64,000 nucleotides of DNA, taken from contig RSEF01000006.1 in assembly GCA_003993805.1 (NCBI GenBank), positions 31,104,453 to 31,168,452 on the forward strand. The letters run 5' to 3'. Positions 25,801-40,100 of this stretch are shown piece after piece. Within the stretch, counting starts at the first letter, position 1. Each line of letters starts with the position of its first letter. The translations under genes were made by a program, and so were the position numbers. This DNA comes from Himantopus leucocephalus. Lineage: Eukaryota > Chordata > Aves > Charadriiformes > Recurvirostridae. The notes beneath the pieces are model-generated. The model worked only from the letters and a program-made list of their open reading frames with translations. It searched no databases and was not told where the DNA came from.

Positions 25801-28800
25801 TTTTGTTGATTTTTTGTTTTTTTTCTGTACTACAGTAGTCTCACTTTCTCTTCTTTGGTATATTCAGTATATGATATGTAAAGTTCATGAGGCTCTCTGG
25901 GACCTTTCAGTTGCAGGCTGTCTGTAAATGTGGAACACCACTTTTTGTAATCATTGTTACTTGCAAACGTTACATTTTACCCAGGAAAGTGCCCGACTTT
26001 GTAAAAGTAGAGAAGGACTGGAGTTTACATGTCCTGTATTGTTCCTAGAAGGCAATGTTCTCGGTGACAAATTGAGAAGGAGCTAGTGGCTAAGGGAGCA
26101 GCTGCAAGCACTTAGCCATGAGCTTTCTATATTGGTACTTATTGTGGGTCAGTTGTGAATGTGTTAAATTTGGAGAACGCTGCAATATTGGTATTGCAAT
26201 GTAAAACTAGTTGTGTGAGCAAGCTGCCTCTTGCCAAGAGCTGTATTAAAAATCGTATGTGTAATTTTCCTAGGTGTTCCGTTCCGATGAAAGATGCCTT
26301 TATCTTTCTGAGTTCGGTACTAATTGTCTGGAAAACAGGGAACAGTTTGGGTGTGAGAGTTTCTCTTTCATGAGAATAAAGTAATTTTGCTATTGACTTC
26401 TAAGTTAGGCTCTTCCATAACTGTCTGTATGCACATATGTAAGTATGTCTTTTGGTTTGGCAGGCTCGACAGAGCAGAACCTACTCACCACTGGGCTTCA
26501 GTTTTCCTCTAAGGTTTTTTTTGTATTCATTATTTCCTCTCCAGGCTACCTCCAAAAATACAAACTGCAGAGCAAAACAGACCTTCTTTTACAACTTTCC
26601 AAACACTCCTGGCTGTAAAATAGGAATGCAAGCAGTGTACCTGTCTCTTGTGCCCAACTGGTTTACATTAGTATGTGTTCTGGATATAGTTTTTCTTAAG
26701 TAATATCTTTTTTGTTTTTTATTTGAAAAATATTTGGTGCTGGATTTTCTTTCAAAATAAGTGAATCCAAATACCTTGTTTTTAAAAATTGTTTATCCTG
26801 TGCCATGGCCATGTCATTCAATGATTGGCATTTGAATAATCCGTTTTGCTTTGTGCAGAATATATCAGTGAAGCAGTAGAACAGGGCAGGCAGCCTGAGT
26901 CTTTCACAGATGACATGCCAGTGAGACCTGTTTTGAACTCCAGTGCTCAGCATGCATTTGTTATAAAGCAAACCTCTTTTCCAAAAAGTGCTAGTAATTT
27001 TTGGTGTTATATGTTGCTATAGTCCCAATGGTCTAGGGATGCATAGGTAAGGTAGTGCTTCAACGTATTATTTTTATTATATTAGAGTAGCACAGCTGAT
27101 AAGAATAGATGATCTTGCAAGTTCTCTAGGTCTGAAAAAGACCCATAAAGATTTAAAGCTAAACATAAGTTGAAGACAATTATTACGAATACACGAAAAA
27201 CAGAAACAGGGGTAGCCTGTGCTACGTGGAAGATTTACTGGGAAGAGGAGAGGAAGCGAGGTTATGACTGCCAAAAAACTGCTTTACTATTGAGTCTAAC
27301 TTTTTGTTACCCAGCAAAGCTGTGACCTTAGCTTCTTTGCTTGTTTTTAGAAAATGTTTGGGAGATTTGAGGCTGTTCCCATACAGCTAAGGAGGGGGCG
27401 AAGGGCCTTGTGGCTTGGGCTAGGGCCATCTTGCCTAGGGCTAACTTTAAAGCAGAATTGCACATATCTGTGTAACGCAATACTTCTCCTTATTCTAAGA
27501 AAAGATCACAATAGGTTGCAAAGACTTACAATCTGAGTTGTTTTTTTCCCCCAGTTCAAGCTGTTGAAAACGATGGGGCGGTGCTGCGTTGCATCCTTTA
27601 GGGTATGCAATGAAGGCATCTGGGACTGCTTCTCTGTGGCCAGGACTAGGACTGCAGTTAAGAGCTAGCAAGGCCAGGCTTATGAAAAGTAATATAAGCC
27701 AAGATCTGTATCAACAATCCTTTTTATAAAGCAGCCAGCCCAGTGGGAGAGGTGCATGCAGTTACAGCATCTCTCGGCACTGCTTTGAGAAGATGTAAAA
27801 GGAGATGGGAGCATTTCTTGTAAGACAGCCAACATGAAGTGTTGTTTAGATTCCAGAAAAAACTTGTAGGAGGTTGCTGACAGTGGAGACCAGCTTCTTT
27901 TCCACATGCAGTTCTACCAGCCAGTTGTCTCACCTAATCTGTATGAACCAAATACCCCCATAGTCTATTCTTCCTGTCCAGATAAGATGCTGGGGTCGTC
28001 ACAAATCATAAGTACATCCAGTTTTAGTATCACGGTCACTAACTCTGTTAACCGTTAATATAATTATTCCGTTCTTTTCATGCTGCTGTGGTTGGGTTAT
28101 AAACTGTCATTGTTCACGGGAGCCATAATTAATCTCACAGATCATAAATTGTCACGTATAGGATAACATCTGTGAATTACTCTAGCAGAGTACTTTTCAC
28201 TACTCCTTATTAATGAACTTCTGTGCCTCAATATAGCCAGGCACTCTGTGCCTGACTTAACCGCTTTACATCTTCAATATTCACTATACCTGCTGTCAGA
28301 TTCCAGCTCTTTTTCAGATAGTAACTGCTTGTCCACCTGATGTCCTCCATGTCTCACACCTGCCCGGTGAATCTGATCCAGCCATTTCTATACAGAGAAA
28401 CTGTATACACACCTAAGTCCAGTAAATGGTTTTGATCTGTAATTCCCAGTCATAAAAAACACATTGAGGTGTGTGTACAGGTAGCTAAGAAGGTCTCCAA
28501 CTGTATTGTCCCTGGGCACCTAACTGCAGCCTGTTTGCTGCATGAGCCATTGAGGTAGTCGTTCTGGATTTGGGAATTCTACTTGAGCAACTGGGCATCT
28601 AACAATTTGGTGGTGAGGTAAGAAACATTACAGCACTTGTGTCTCTTAGTGGATTTGGGCTCTGATCCATTCAGTTTTGATTCTTTTCTTGTTCCATTGC
28701 ATCCCTCTTAAGGAGACAGTGAACTTGGAGTCTTCTTCGTAGGTAGCTGTCCCTCTTTGAAGTCTGTTTAATCTTTCTTTACAGACTTTACACCATCAAA

Positions 28801-31800
28801 TTTTTTGAAGAGTTAAAAAGCTTATTTTTTCTAAATCTCAAAGAAGGCAATGCTTAATCCTCCATCTCTTCCTAACCCAAAACCCCAATTCAATTTTTAA
28901 AAGTTAGAATATTTGCCACAGGCAGGGGAAAAAAAATAACACAGATTTGCAGTGGAGCATGAAGTTGCTTGGGCCTTCCTACTGCTTTGGTTAAGGATAA
29001 GGGCTTCTCTTTATAGAAGCAAAGGAAAGAATCAATGGCTTTTCTGGCTACTTGTCCTGCTGTCAGCAGAAAAAAAAAAAACCAACCTTCAGCTGAGTTG
29101 TGACTGACAAAATCAGGTGTTTGGAGCTCTTCTTAAAAATTCTAGTATATACTGCCTTATAACTGATTAAATTCAGTGTATGCTCTGTTATAGTAACAAC
29201 CTTCTGCATCACTATTATTGCTTACTACTGCTACTGGAGTCAGCTTTGGACAATTAACTATGGAGCAGAAGGGAGGAAAGTGATATTTCCTTTTTGGAAG
29301 GGGAATATTTAAGGAGAGGGTTTTTTTTTCAAAGATTTAAGAGGAGACACTCCTACACAACTTTATGGAGGACAAAACATTTTCAAGGTGAGCGTCTGGC
29401 TGAAAACAAATGTTGCTAGTAGAGTTTTTCATGTGCCTTTTATCTAGAACAAAGAATTTGATAGAGATGATTATTTTTGCCTTCATGAAACATAAACACT
29501 GGTCAGCTTTAGTATATGTACACATTTGAGAAATCAATGATATTAGAGGGATTTTAAATTTTTGGTCTGCCTAAGGAGATCTTGGCTAGTATGTGAGATA
29601 CAGATCAGCCTTAAAAATGGTTTATCAAAATTTTATGTAACTTTATTGGTCCTTTGTGCTGGAAAAGAGCTGAGGAGGAAAGGCAAAGAGTTTCCTGACA
29701 TGCCTCCATCTTTACTCTTGCTCATAGTCCATATCAGCATCTGAAACAGAGTTTGTCAGTTGTAGGAAGAGGGGAGAAGAAGTGAAATAAGGCAAAAGAA
29801 GGGCTTACAGCAGTATTGTTGTCACCTTAATCAAAACTGCATTTAAAAAAAAAAAACCAAAACAGTTTTGGCTGTGTAAAGCCATCAGTTTTCAGGTGTT
29901 TCATAAACAAGCATGTTCTTATTATTAATTCTCAATTTAGGGGAAGATGAATCAATCAAAATTTTCAAAGTTCTGCCTGGAAAAAATACTTAGAATGATA
30001 TTGGATCATGACAATGATGGCAGCATCAACAAGAAGCCAACTGGGAGACAAGGCAGAATGTCTGTTAGATTCTAGGAGCCATACGCCCAAATATTCACAT
30101 GGCAAAGACTCGTAAGCACATGCTACTCACCTGATGGGGAGTGAAAGCTCTGTGAATATCTCCAAGAAACCTTCCCCCTCCCTTGACTCCTCAGGAACCC
30201 CCCTACTCTATTGTGAGACGGGATGTTGTGCTGGGTGGGCAGCTCCATCCCAAGATGTCCTGCTGTTGTTGGCCTTGTTGGCTCGCTGCCCCCCCACAAG
30301 GGCTTTGGATTAACCAGCTGCTTCTTGCCTCCGTGCAATGCAACTGCTCATTACTTACAAATGGGCACCAACATGAGATGTGAAGTAGGAGATGCTGATA
30401 GGCTGTTTTGATTAGTACATCTGGAGATACATTAATTGTTTATGATCTTTGTACAGCTTCACTTTTCTCCTGTGGTCTCTACCAAGGATAAAATGGATAC
30501 TTAACAGTTTCTGGTAGAAGTTCTTAAAAATATTCTAGTAAAAAACCTTTATGAAAACTTTCCCCTGAATCATTTATGGTAGCATTGTATTGGGGAGCTA
30601 GGGAGGTTTTTTTACAGTATTTTATTGGCGAGAAAAGAGAATTGATCCATTTTCATTAAGTGATTATCAACAGAAATGAGATTTGGATGGCTGCAGTTTA
30701 AATAGAATAGAGTTATATTGTAAAAAGCATTATGATTTAAGTACAGACATTGATTTCAATATGCAGAACTGGTATTTCATTATGTACTGTTAGACTTTAA
30801 ATACTCTGTAAGAGAAACTGCAGTTGTGAACAAAACAAGTAAAAATTGTTGAGGGCCACAGGTACATAGTTTTGATACAGATGACGTGATTTCTTCTCAT
30901 TTGAAAATCATCTGTAAAAATGAGATGATTTCAAAGGAACCCCAGCTCTTTCTGCACATAGTTAATTTTGCATGTTCATGTAAATTCTGACTATTTTTGG
31001 AGATTTGTGACACAGAAAATTCTACGGTGAGCTTATTAAGTAGTATTGGATGTCCCCCAAAACACCTTTTTTTTTGTTTTTTTTCTTTTTTTTTTAAATA
31101 AAGCTCTTTCTTCCTGAAATGACAGCATTCACGGAGCACAAAGCATTGATTCTCAGTAAATGATGAATAACATTTATGCTTTTTAAATGACTGAAAATAT
31201 TTTTTTTCGATTTAAAGAAAAATCCTTGTAAATAGAAATGAGTAAGCAATTATTTGACCTGTTCTATACTTAGTATGTCTGTATATTGTTAATATCCATC
31301 ATTTTCTATCCGAGATACTTGATTAAATGTAGTCTGAACTTTATTAAAATGGATTTAGTTTTAACTATAAAATAGCTTAGTAATTAAATCTGGTAGGAAG
31401 TATAGATAGGAATTACTTCAGTAAAGTTGTCTCTTGAACTGTGAGGCCATTTTAAAAATAAAATAAAAACACTAGGACATTGCCTGTCAAAATAACTACT
31501 TCCCTTACTATTTCAGTATGTTAAAATTCAAAATATATACCTAATGGGAGGTGAGTTGGAATTTAACCATCACAACATGTATTTCTTTACTAAGTGTAGC
31601 TGATGTAACGCACACCTCTTATACGTTCCAGGTTTTCCTTTGTAAGCTGGGCAGAGAATGTGTTCAAGGAGCTTTTACCATGAAAATAATATTTTTCAAT
31701 AGAATGTTTGCCGTGTTAAATGAACATCACGTTTAATGAGTTGAAGGTGATACTGATTTTATTAATTGACAAGTAACTGAAAATATTAGCTACAATAGAG

Positions 31801-34800
31801 TTGTTCTCTGTTGAAAAAAGTTTTGTAATCCTAGAATAAGCATTTGGTAGCTTTAAAGTGATTGTGTTGCGGATGCTGCATCACATAATTTTGACCAAGA
31901 CTGAACAATGGCTGAAGGGACTGCCTACCTTTGTGTGGCTGTTGTCAGGACTTGTGCTAGCCAAGTCAATACATTGCAGTGGAAATGCTTCTAAATCTAA
32001 TTCTGTCGTGATTTGAAGGAATTAATTTGTATTACGTGTAGAAATATGTAAAGCAAGAAGAATACATTGATAATAAACAGTAGGCCCGAGCAAACATTTT
32101 TGTCTTATGAAATGAGACGGGATCTCCGTGAAAGTTTTAATTTGAAGGGAAAGCAATTTTCTAAGGTAGACCTGTCCTGAACATCCATGTTTTCCCTGTT
32201 TTCAGTGTACAAGTTTAACGTACGTAGTAATCAAGCATTTAATTCTTTTTAATGAAGTGAATTGTGACTTTAACAAAATAGATTCTGTGAATCTGATTTC
32301 TTCTTAGTAGATCTACAGTGCTTGTGACTTTCCAAAGCTCTTGAAAATTGCTTCAGTATTCTCAGATTTGAACCTTCAGATAAAATATTATCCATTGTGG
32401 AGTATAGATCTGGACTTATAATTTACATGTGATAGGCCATTAGAATGGTAATTAGTAATTGGTATGAGAGTTGTTAGAGCTGAAATAAACATCTGGTTTA
32501 ATCAATTTGTGATTAAGCTTGTACAAGTATATAGGTAGCAATGGGAAAAGAAAATAGCAGTGTGATAGCTTGTAGCTCTCTATAAGCTATCAACACATAG
32601 CTAAGTTTGAAATTAAAATAGTGCCTCTTTATGCTGGTTGATATGGATTACTCAGTACTCATCTTGCACAAAATTTTATTTTTATACCTATTTTCAAAAT
32701 CTTACAAAGAAGTAAAAGAAATGCAGCTACATTGTGATGAAAACCCTGTTGATAGATATATTTATCAGCTTGGCTTGTGATATTTATTCATTTTATTCAG
32801 TAAGAAAGGGGAAGAATAAACAGCTTTTATACAACAATAAAGAAATTCTTGGTCAGATGGGTACTGGTGATACTATTTTTTAGAAATCTGGTGATGAAAA
32901 GATTACTTTTCTTCTCTTCTTATGGCCTCTAATAGAAGTAATATGCATCTTTCTGTTTTCTGTTTTAGTCAATTGTATACCTTTACAGATAGATGAAAAT
33001 TTAGTTGCAATAGTTATATTTCTGGTTGTAAAGTTAAAACATTTTGTTTCACTTTGTTGCCAGTTATTAGTTCTAAATTACTTCAATGGTTGCTGAGGGT
33101 GTTAAAAGAAATTTGCACATAAAGGATTAAAATTATGCATAGATAGAACTAAGAAATATATTTTGGTATTAACACATGGGAGAGAGAAATGCATTACTTC
33201 TCATTTCTTTTTTCATGAAGCTGCTGATAATTATATAGACAAAGCACATCAATTACACAGTGCTAAATCATGCTTAAAGAGTCCTCAATTTGAAGAATCT
33301 TCCAGTTATGACTGACTTGCATTCTTCTGCAGTTGTACGTGCAGACATCTAGAATTCCTGCAGGTATCTTCTTTCCATCTCAACTTTATATCTGCAATTG
33401 TTGCAGAAGAGCCCATGTTCTCATCCTTCCCCGTGTCCCAAGCACAGGCAGTGCTAGAAAAGCTTTCTCTAACACTAGCTTCTGTATTAATGATGGACTA
33501 ACTAAAAGGATGTATTCTTTTTATTCTGATATGAAGATAGAGTATTGCATGCAGTATTTTAAAGATTTGCTTATAAAACAGTAGATATCTGAATTGTAGT
33601 TTAAGTCACTGAACAATTAACGTAAAGAAAAATAGGGGGCTATAAAAACTATGTTTTTCAGAACTGGGATTAAAGTCCTATTTTATAGTTAATCAGTGAA
33701 ATCTGATGTGACTACCTATATTGTTATTCTTCCTTGCTGAAGATTTGTCTATTTAAGAGGAATATTTGTTTCACTCCTTTTTAAAAATCTGGAGATAGAC
33801 TACCTGAGATAATGAATTCTGCAGGTTGCCCTATGTAAGCATCTACGCATATCTAAACATCCTTTTTTCTTTGCCTTTTCATTCTTAGCCTGGATTATCA
33901 TGCAAATGACATAAACAAAATATGAAAAGGCAAGAAGTTAAAATAAACAATAGTACTGGAAAGTATCTGTATTATCCTACTTTTTATAATATGAACTAAC
34001 AAAATTTGGCAGCAAAAGCAAGTTCTCCATCATATGCAAGGTATTTTCAGGGAATAACTGATAGGGCAACAACAAATAGCATACGACCAATGCTATCTCT
34101 ACCCACCAGCTGAAAAATAAGAATGTCTTAACATTAGAAATGCTCCCTTACTCTTTTCTTCTTTTGTACTGAAGAATCACCTTTAGAAAGTTGAAAATAT
34201 AAATTAAGCTGCATAACCTTTGCATGCTTTGAGCTCTCTATTTTTATTTTTCTTTTTGTGGACGTATTGAAAAGTAAGAGGTATTCTTTATCTGGCTTAC
34301 TAGGTAATGGGGCTGGGGAGCTTGATTACAAAGGTATAAATCAATCCACGAGCCCTGATGATATCCTAAATTTCAACAGTGAAGCCAGAGTAGTTTATTA
34401 GATTATCATTTCAGAAGGATTGATTTACAGCTTTAGTTCTGCATCTATTATTTTTATATTATAAGAAAAGGGATTTTTTCAGCAATTTAAAAAAAAGAAC
34501 AAAGTACCAGAAGTCAAAGTAAATACTTAGCTGGAAAAGCTGTTTTAGCAACAGGGATCTGATTTAGAATCAAAGCAAACTTATAATCAGATCTGAAAAT
34601 TTGACCTGCCACAACACTTTTCTTTCACTCTCTGTTACACAGAGCAATGATAAATTTAGGAATATGAAATTACAGTAGGAGGCCAAAGGGAGAGCAGCGA
34701 GATTGCCAAACTAACATGAGAAACATGTCCAAAGTGGCACAGGGTCCTGGAAGAAAAGTTGTTGGGCTGCTCACAGAGAAGTGATAAGAATTAAAGAGTA

Positions 34801-35025
34801 AAGGAACAGTCAGATATGCTAAAAGAGATTTAATAAATAAGATTTCATAAAGAAGGTTTAACTTTTTAAAAATATTTGGTCTGGAAATCAGTTCTTACAA
34901 GATCCAGAAGGAGATAAGGGCAGCAATTACTTTTTAACAGATGCTTCAAAATGACTTTCTAATCCTGTGCTCATTTAGGTCATTTTATCCTTTCTTATGT
35001 ATAGCCTTGGTTTAATCACAGATTT

Positions 35026-35085
35026 GGGCCCTGATTCAGAGAAATATTTAAATACGCGATAACACCTTGTTACTTAAGAGGGGAT
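35026..35085 (+). mobile_element. Possible scrap of a palindromic archosaur/turtle MITE
   Basis: GGGCCCTGATTCAGAGAAAT followed by ATTTAAATACGCG resembles the terminal repeat 'GGGCCCTGATTCAGCAAAGC...TTAAGCACGTG' of an old palindromic MITE known from sauropsid genomes (recalled, not checked). Only one end is visible. No internal sequence or second end could be traced. Confidence 0.33.
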
Positions 35086-36691
35086 ATTTCCCTGATTTGG
35101 TGTGAATTGGGGAACATGTAGTTTACTGTTAATTTCTCGTGCTCTTGGGAGGCTAATTATAGATTGTCATGTACAGAATGGCAGCAAAAGTTTCACAAAA
35201 CTAGTTCACAAAGTTCTTCCCATCCACTCTTGATACTTTGCTTCTCTTCATTCATTCATTTTCCTTCTCTTTATTATTATTTGTTGTTTTCTGGACTTGG
35301 TAAAGGTAAGGTTTTCTGAGGTAAGGTAACGTTGAAGGTGACAAATGACGATTGTAAAAATGAGAAAATACATAAATCAATCCTTCATGTTGAACAGAAA
35401 GATTGCCTCCTCTGTATTTATGAATAAAAGAAGAGGTAACAGCACATCTAAACAGATCAACAACTTTACTGCTTGTTCCGTGCCATCCACATAAAATTAA
35501 AATACCTCTAAGATTCAGAAATAGGAATTCTGTAGATCCATTCTTTGGGGAACATATGCATTATTATCTATCTTTTTTTTTTTTAAGAAAATGCATTTAT
35601 TATTGAAGTGTACTTAAGGATTTTTTTCACCTTTTCCTGCTGTATTTAAACCACCCTGACATATAAAATCAAATGCATTTTCCAACTCTGCTTTTAGGGT
35701 AGAAAAAGGATAAAACTTCATTGTGTTGTTTTTTGTTTTTTTTTCCTTAATACTCTTGTCTTTTTCTCCTTGACTTTCATAAAGCCTTTCCTATACCATT
35801 AGTTTATTCCCTTTGTTCTTGCTTTTTTGGAAAATAGTTTACTACTAGATTTAACAAATGGTTTGACATTTACCCTTTGGAATCTTTGATTAGAGGTTTC
35901 TCTGTGTTCAGTTTTGTAGACTTGTATCTGCCTGTTTTTCATTGTCTACTCAATCTTCTTAAGTATTTCTACGCAGTTAAAGTTATGATAACATTGCAGT
36001 TTGTTCTGAAACTTTGTTGTTGTGCCACAGGATGTTGATTCTTTTAATTGAAATATTTGGAGCCATGCATACTTTATACCTGTCCCCAGCTTTTACCTTT
36101 GACACTTAATTTCTGCAACCTCTTGTCTTTATTATGTTTGTATCATATGAAATTTTCTGCAACACAGATGTCATTTAAGTACTGACCTTAAAATAAATTA
36201 CAGTGAATGTTCAGCAAACAGTAGTTCTTTCGTTGGTGAGGAAAGAATGAAAGAAATGGTGACTAACGTAGCTTTGTTATAAATGTGATAGAACAAATTA
36301 AATTATTCCAGTTAAATGAAGGCCTAGAAACAGAAAAGTAGTATTCAGTACAACCCAAATATTAGTCTGATACGTCATCTTCCTCTATAGTGGATATATT
36401 GAGCTGTACACCAGATATATCCAGCTTTATGTGTTTCTAAATAGTATATTACATCTAATTTTCTGCCTGCTCATAATATAGTAGATTGTCATAGGTTCTA
36501 TTAACACACTGTAATGAAAGCTACAAGGTAACATTTTGTGTGAGTATTTTCTTCTGCAAATTCCAGTCATAGCTGGAAGTCATTAATATTCCTACAGAAA
36601 ACTACATTTCTTTCTTCCAGAATTGAAGCCTGATTACCAAAATTTCCTTCTGTAACAGCAATAGGTCATATGGTGCACTGTTTTCCTTCCA

Positions 36692-36717
36692 CCCCTTCCC
36701 CCGCCCTTTGCTCCCCC
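36692..36717 (-). other. Potential G-quadruplex motif on the minus strand at the gap edge
   Basis: Four C-runs of 4, 5, 3 and 5 bases (36692-36695, 36698-36702, 36704-36706, 36713-36717) with spacers of 2, 1 and 6 bases fit the G3+N1-7 rule on the minus strand. A further run of eight C resumes right after the gap at 36821. The motif may explain why the assembly breaks here. Confidence 0.6.
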
Positions 36718-36720
36718 TTC

Positions 36721-36820
36721 NNNNNNNNNNNNNNNNNNNNNNNNNNNNNNNNNNNNNNNNNNNNNNNNNNNNNNNNNNNNNNNNNNNNNNNNNNNNNNNN
36801 NNNNNNNNNNNNNNNNNNNN
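36721..36820. other. Assembly gap (100 N)
   Basis: There are exactly 100 Ns, the conventional size for a gap of unknown length. It lies inside a C-rich tract: CCCCTTCCCCCGCCC on the left and CCCCCCCC on the right. Any frame read across it is meaningless. Confidence 0.99.
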
Positions 36821-37001
36821 CCCCCCCCAAATGACATGAAACCCATGTCTTTTCTGGGAAAAAAAAAAAATCAGGAACACCTGTACTTTTTGTTTTTAAA
36901 ACAGAGTATTTTGCTAGAGTTCTTGTATATTTCTTATGAGTAGTTTATGTGAATTTTACATATTGTGTTTTGCACGTGTGCTCATTCTTCTTGATAGTAA
37001 A

Positions 37002-37141
37002 CTGCGCAGGAAAGTGGTGGAGTCACCATCCTTGGAGGTATTTAAAAGACATCTAGATATAGTGCTTGGAAGTGCTATGTTTATGGTTGGACTTGATGAT
37101 CGTAAAGGTCTTTTCCAACCAAAACGATTCTATGATTCTAA
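37002..37141 (+). mobile_element. Short CR1 LINE 3' end
   Basis: CTGCGCAGGAAAGTGGTGGAG, then TCCTTGGAGGTATTTAAAAG, GGTTGGACTTGATGATCGTAAAGG and the terminal ACGATTCTATGATTCTA. About 140 bp of a sense-oriented CR1 3' end are left. The minimal frame reads [19 protein letters not shown], matching the ORF2 C-terminus. It starts abruptly, consistent with 5' truncation at insertion. Confidence 0.88.
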
Positions 37142-40100
37142 ATGAATCCAAGATTGCTTATAAAATATTTTGCCATTTAAAAAATGATGTGGTGCTTAGG
37201 ACACTTCTCCAAAGCCACTTTTGAAGTAGAACTTTGAAATCACAGGGTCGTTTCAGTTATATTTTCAAAGAAAATATGAATCCAAAAGAGAACAAAAAAC
37301 AAAAGGGTGAGAGAAAGAAGATGGGAAGCTTAACATTGTAGTACAGAAGATGCCTTTTTTTTTTTTCCTAAGCCTGTCTCATGATGGTCACTGGAGGATT
37401 TTAAAACTTAACCTTTAGATTTGATCCAAGAGTGAAATGTTTGCTATAATGCATTAGGATGCTCTGCGAACATAAAATAATCGTAGAGTGAATTCTTTGG
37501 ATTTCCATTCTGATCTTCCCAAAAGAGCATTCACCTCAGAGTGCATTTCTCCACTGTGCTCTCAGTTAATTTCTGTCTCTTATTTATGGAAAATATGACA
37601 AATACTTTGGTTTTCTGATATGATGGGCAATTTCAGTCACCAGAATTTTGTTTCAAGTACATTAAAATAGTTTGCATTTTTAATTTGTGGGTAAAATTGC
37701 AAATTATAGCATTACTTTTGCATAAATTAGAAACCCAATCTGAAAACAAGTGAGAAGAAAGACCTTAGGAACATGGGAAAAACTGAGCATAGGATTGTAT
37801 TTTAGATAATTTTAAAATCGCTATCATAATGCAGAATATATATATTACTGACAAATATTGTATCTGAAATTTTCCTCTTAAGTACTAATTTTGTGATTAT
37901 CTCTCAGTTAAAAAAATCTGTATATTTCACAATATTAAAACCATTGGCTAAGTTATTGGACTGAGGGAGTTTATTATTCTTTGACTTAAGCAAAATGACT
38001 TGGGACAGATTTTCATGCTGGCACGCAGAACAAATTTAATTCAAACTGAGATGAAAGGCGGTTAATGTAATTGTAGCCTATTATCCTATGCAGGCTTGAG
38101 TTAAGAAGCAAACCAACAGACAGTCAGAAAATGATGGATAGAAAATAGAAACGCTCAAGGCTGGTGAAATAGAGACTTGTGAAGGGATTATGCTGTAACT
38201 GTTCCCACACAACCTCTGCATCAGTAATATCCCACCTCTGCCGTATGTTTGGATTACTAAACAGGATTTTTGTATGCCTCCTGGGTTCTCTTTATTTCCC
38301 TCTGACGTCAAAAAAGGTCCTTGTTTAGTAAATTTCAGTACTCTGTAATCCTGATTTTTTTGCCCTTAATCTACTACATTCATCAGTCCCAGGGATGCAG
38401 TAAAGCATTCTGTTACAGCACTTTTTTCTTTTTTTTTTTTTAGTTTAATTTACTATCAGACAGAAGCAAGCGGTTGGTCACATAAATAATTGCAGTCTTT
38501 GATCCTAAGCATGTCTGTGGGGCTCATTGCTACTAAGAAACTATTATTTTTACTGAAGTATTTAGTTAAAAAATAGTAAATAATAGTGAGCGCTCACATT
38601 TTTCAACTATAAAAGTGGCTGTTTTGTTTAGCATGGCTGTTTCGAAGTACCATATTTCAGGTGGTTTTTTTTAGGGCTGCATTCTGACAGTTCACCTACC
38701 TTTTTATTATTCCCTTTTATTTTTCAATAGCTGGTATTTGGGCTTTTTTCGGAATACATACAAAATTTTGCACTGAAAGCTTTTCAAGTCAAAGAGACAT
38801 GTCTCAGTTACCTCAGAATACCTATGGAAAAGTGCACCGTTTTGGAATACTTTGAAATGTGTTCGTTTGGACAGAGTTGTCACCCTTGGCATAGCCAGGA
38901 ACCAAGAAAGCACCTTGTTTCCCATAAAATAACTGATCATATCTAGTGTAATACATGCATCTCAGGTAATTCTAGCTATAACTAGTTCAAGCATCTAGTG
39001 TGATGCTTACAAAACATCAGAAAAGATCAGTTACTCATCAGAAGTCCAAGTAAAGCTGCTGGTTTACAGCCTCTTTGTAAAGGGATTGAGTTTTTGAGGT
39101 ACGCAGACTGGGATGATAAAATGGCTTTTTGAGGAGCGTCGTCTTTAGCTTTCCCAGTCACTCCCACCTGGGATGCAAGAATGTTCTCATCCGTTGCAAG
39201 TTATATCACCAGAGCTCTTGTAGTAGTGAAATTTTTTTTTTTTTCCTCATTCTGTCATTGTGTAGGGTGAGATTTTTGTGCCCGTTGTTTTGAAAAATGC
39301 TTTATTCTGTGAATTGCCCTTTAGGAAGTTATTGGGATTATTTACAGAGTTAAAGGCTGTGTTCTGCCCTGTACTCACACAGGAGCAAGCGTTGCTTTTC
39401 ATGGTAGTACTCTGCAGCCTGCCTATCAAAACCAAAATAAATGTAGTTGGAACGGATCACGACAGACCAGGACTCCTGTCATGAAATACCCACAGTACCC
39501 TGCCGTCAGGCTATTGTGTCATTTTAGTCAGCTTTGCTTTCTTTTTTTACAGCCATTCCTTTTATGTTTTCTTCTTAGAGGGCAGATAACTTTTTGAGGA
39601 CAGTCAGCCAAGACTGGAAGCGTTGGCAGATACATTATTGTTGTTGCAACATAGACAGTAACGTTTATTTCCACTTATTTGGCACTTCATAAAGAAGTAT
39701 CAGTGTCATCTCTGCTCCAGGAAATTCATGAGATTATGTGCTATAATGGACTAATGGAAACTGGGGCTCTTCCTAGGAAAGGGACCAGAGAAAAGCGAAT
39801 GTATTTATCTTCATACTTTCTCCAACCACCCGTACCCTTTTATGTGTTCTGTTCTTAATAGATATTTCTGTATCTCTTGGATTGGTATCTTTTTTAATAA
39901 AGTCAAATAAAAGATGGTGTAGGTTAGATGGGGTCGATATCCTAGATATTAAAAAGGACTTAAAAAGAGGCCAGACATGGTTATGATGGAACAATGATAG
40001 GTAATAGGGCATGAATTTGATGGGCTTTGCCATACAGAGCTGTGTAAAGAAAGTTCTTTTAGGCAGGAAAAGAACTTGTCAGAACAACATAGAGGATAGA

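Noticed and set aside
28650..28690. GGATTTGGGCTCTGATCC, similar to the MITE-like end at 35026
   Set aside because: Similarity stops after about 15 bases.
36602..36880. Open frames running through the N block
   Set aside because: They are created by unknown bases in the assembly gap.
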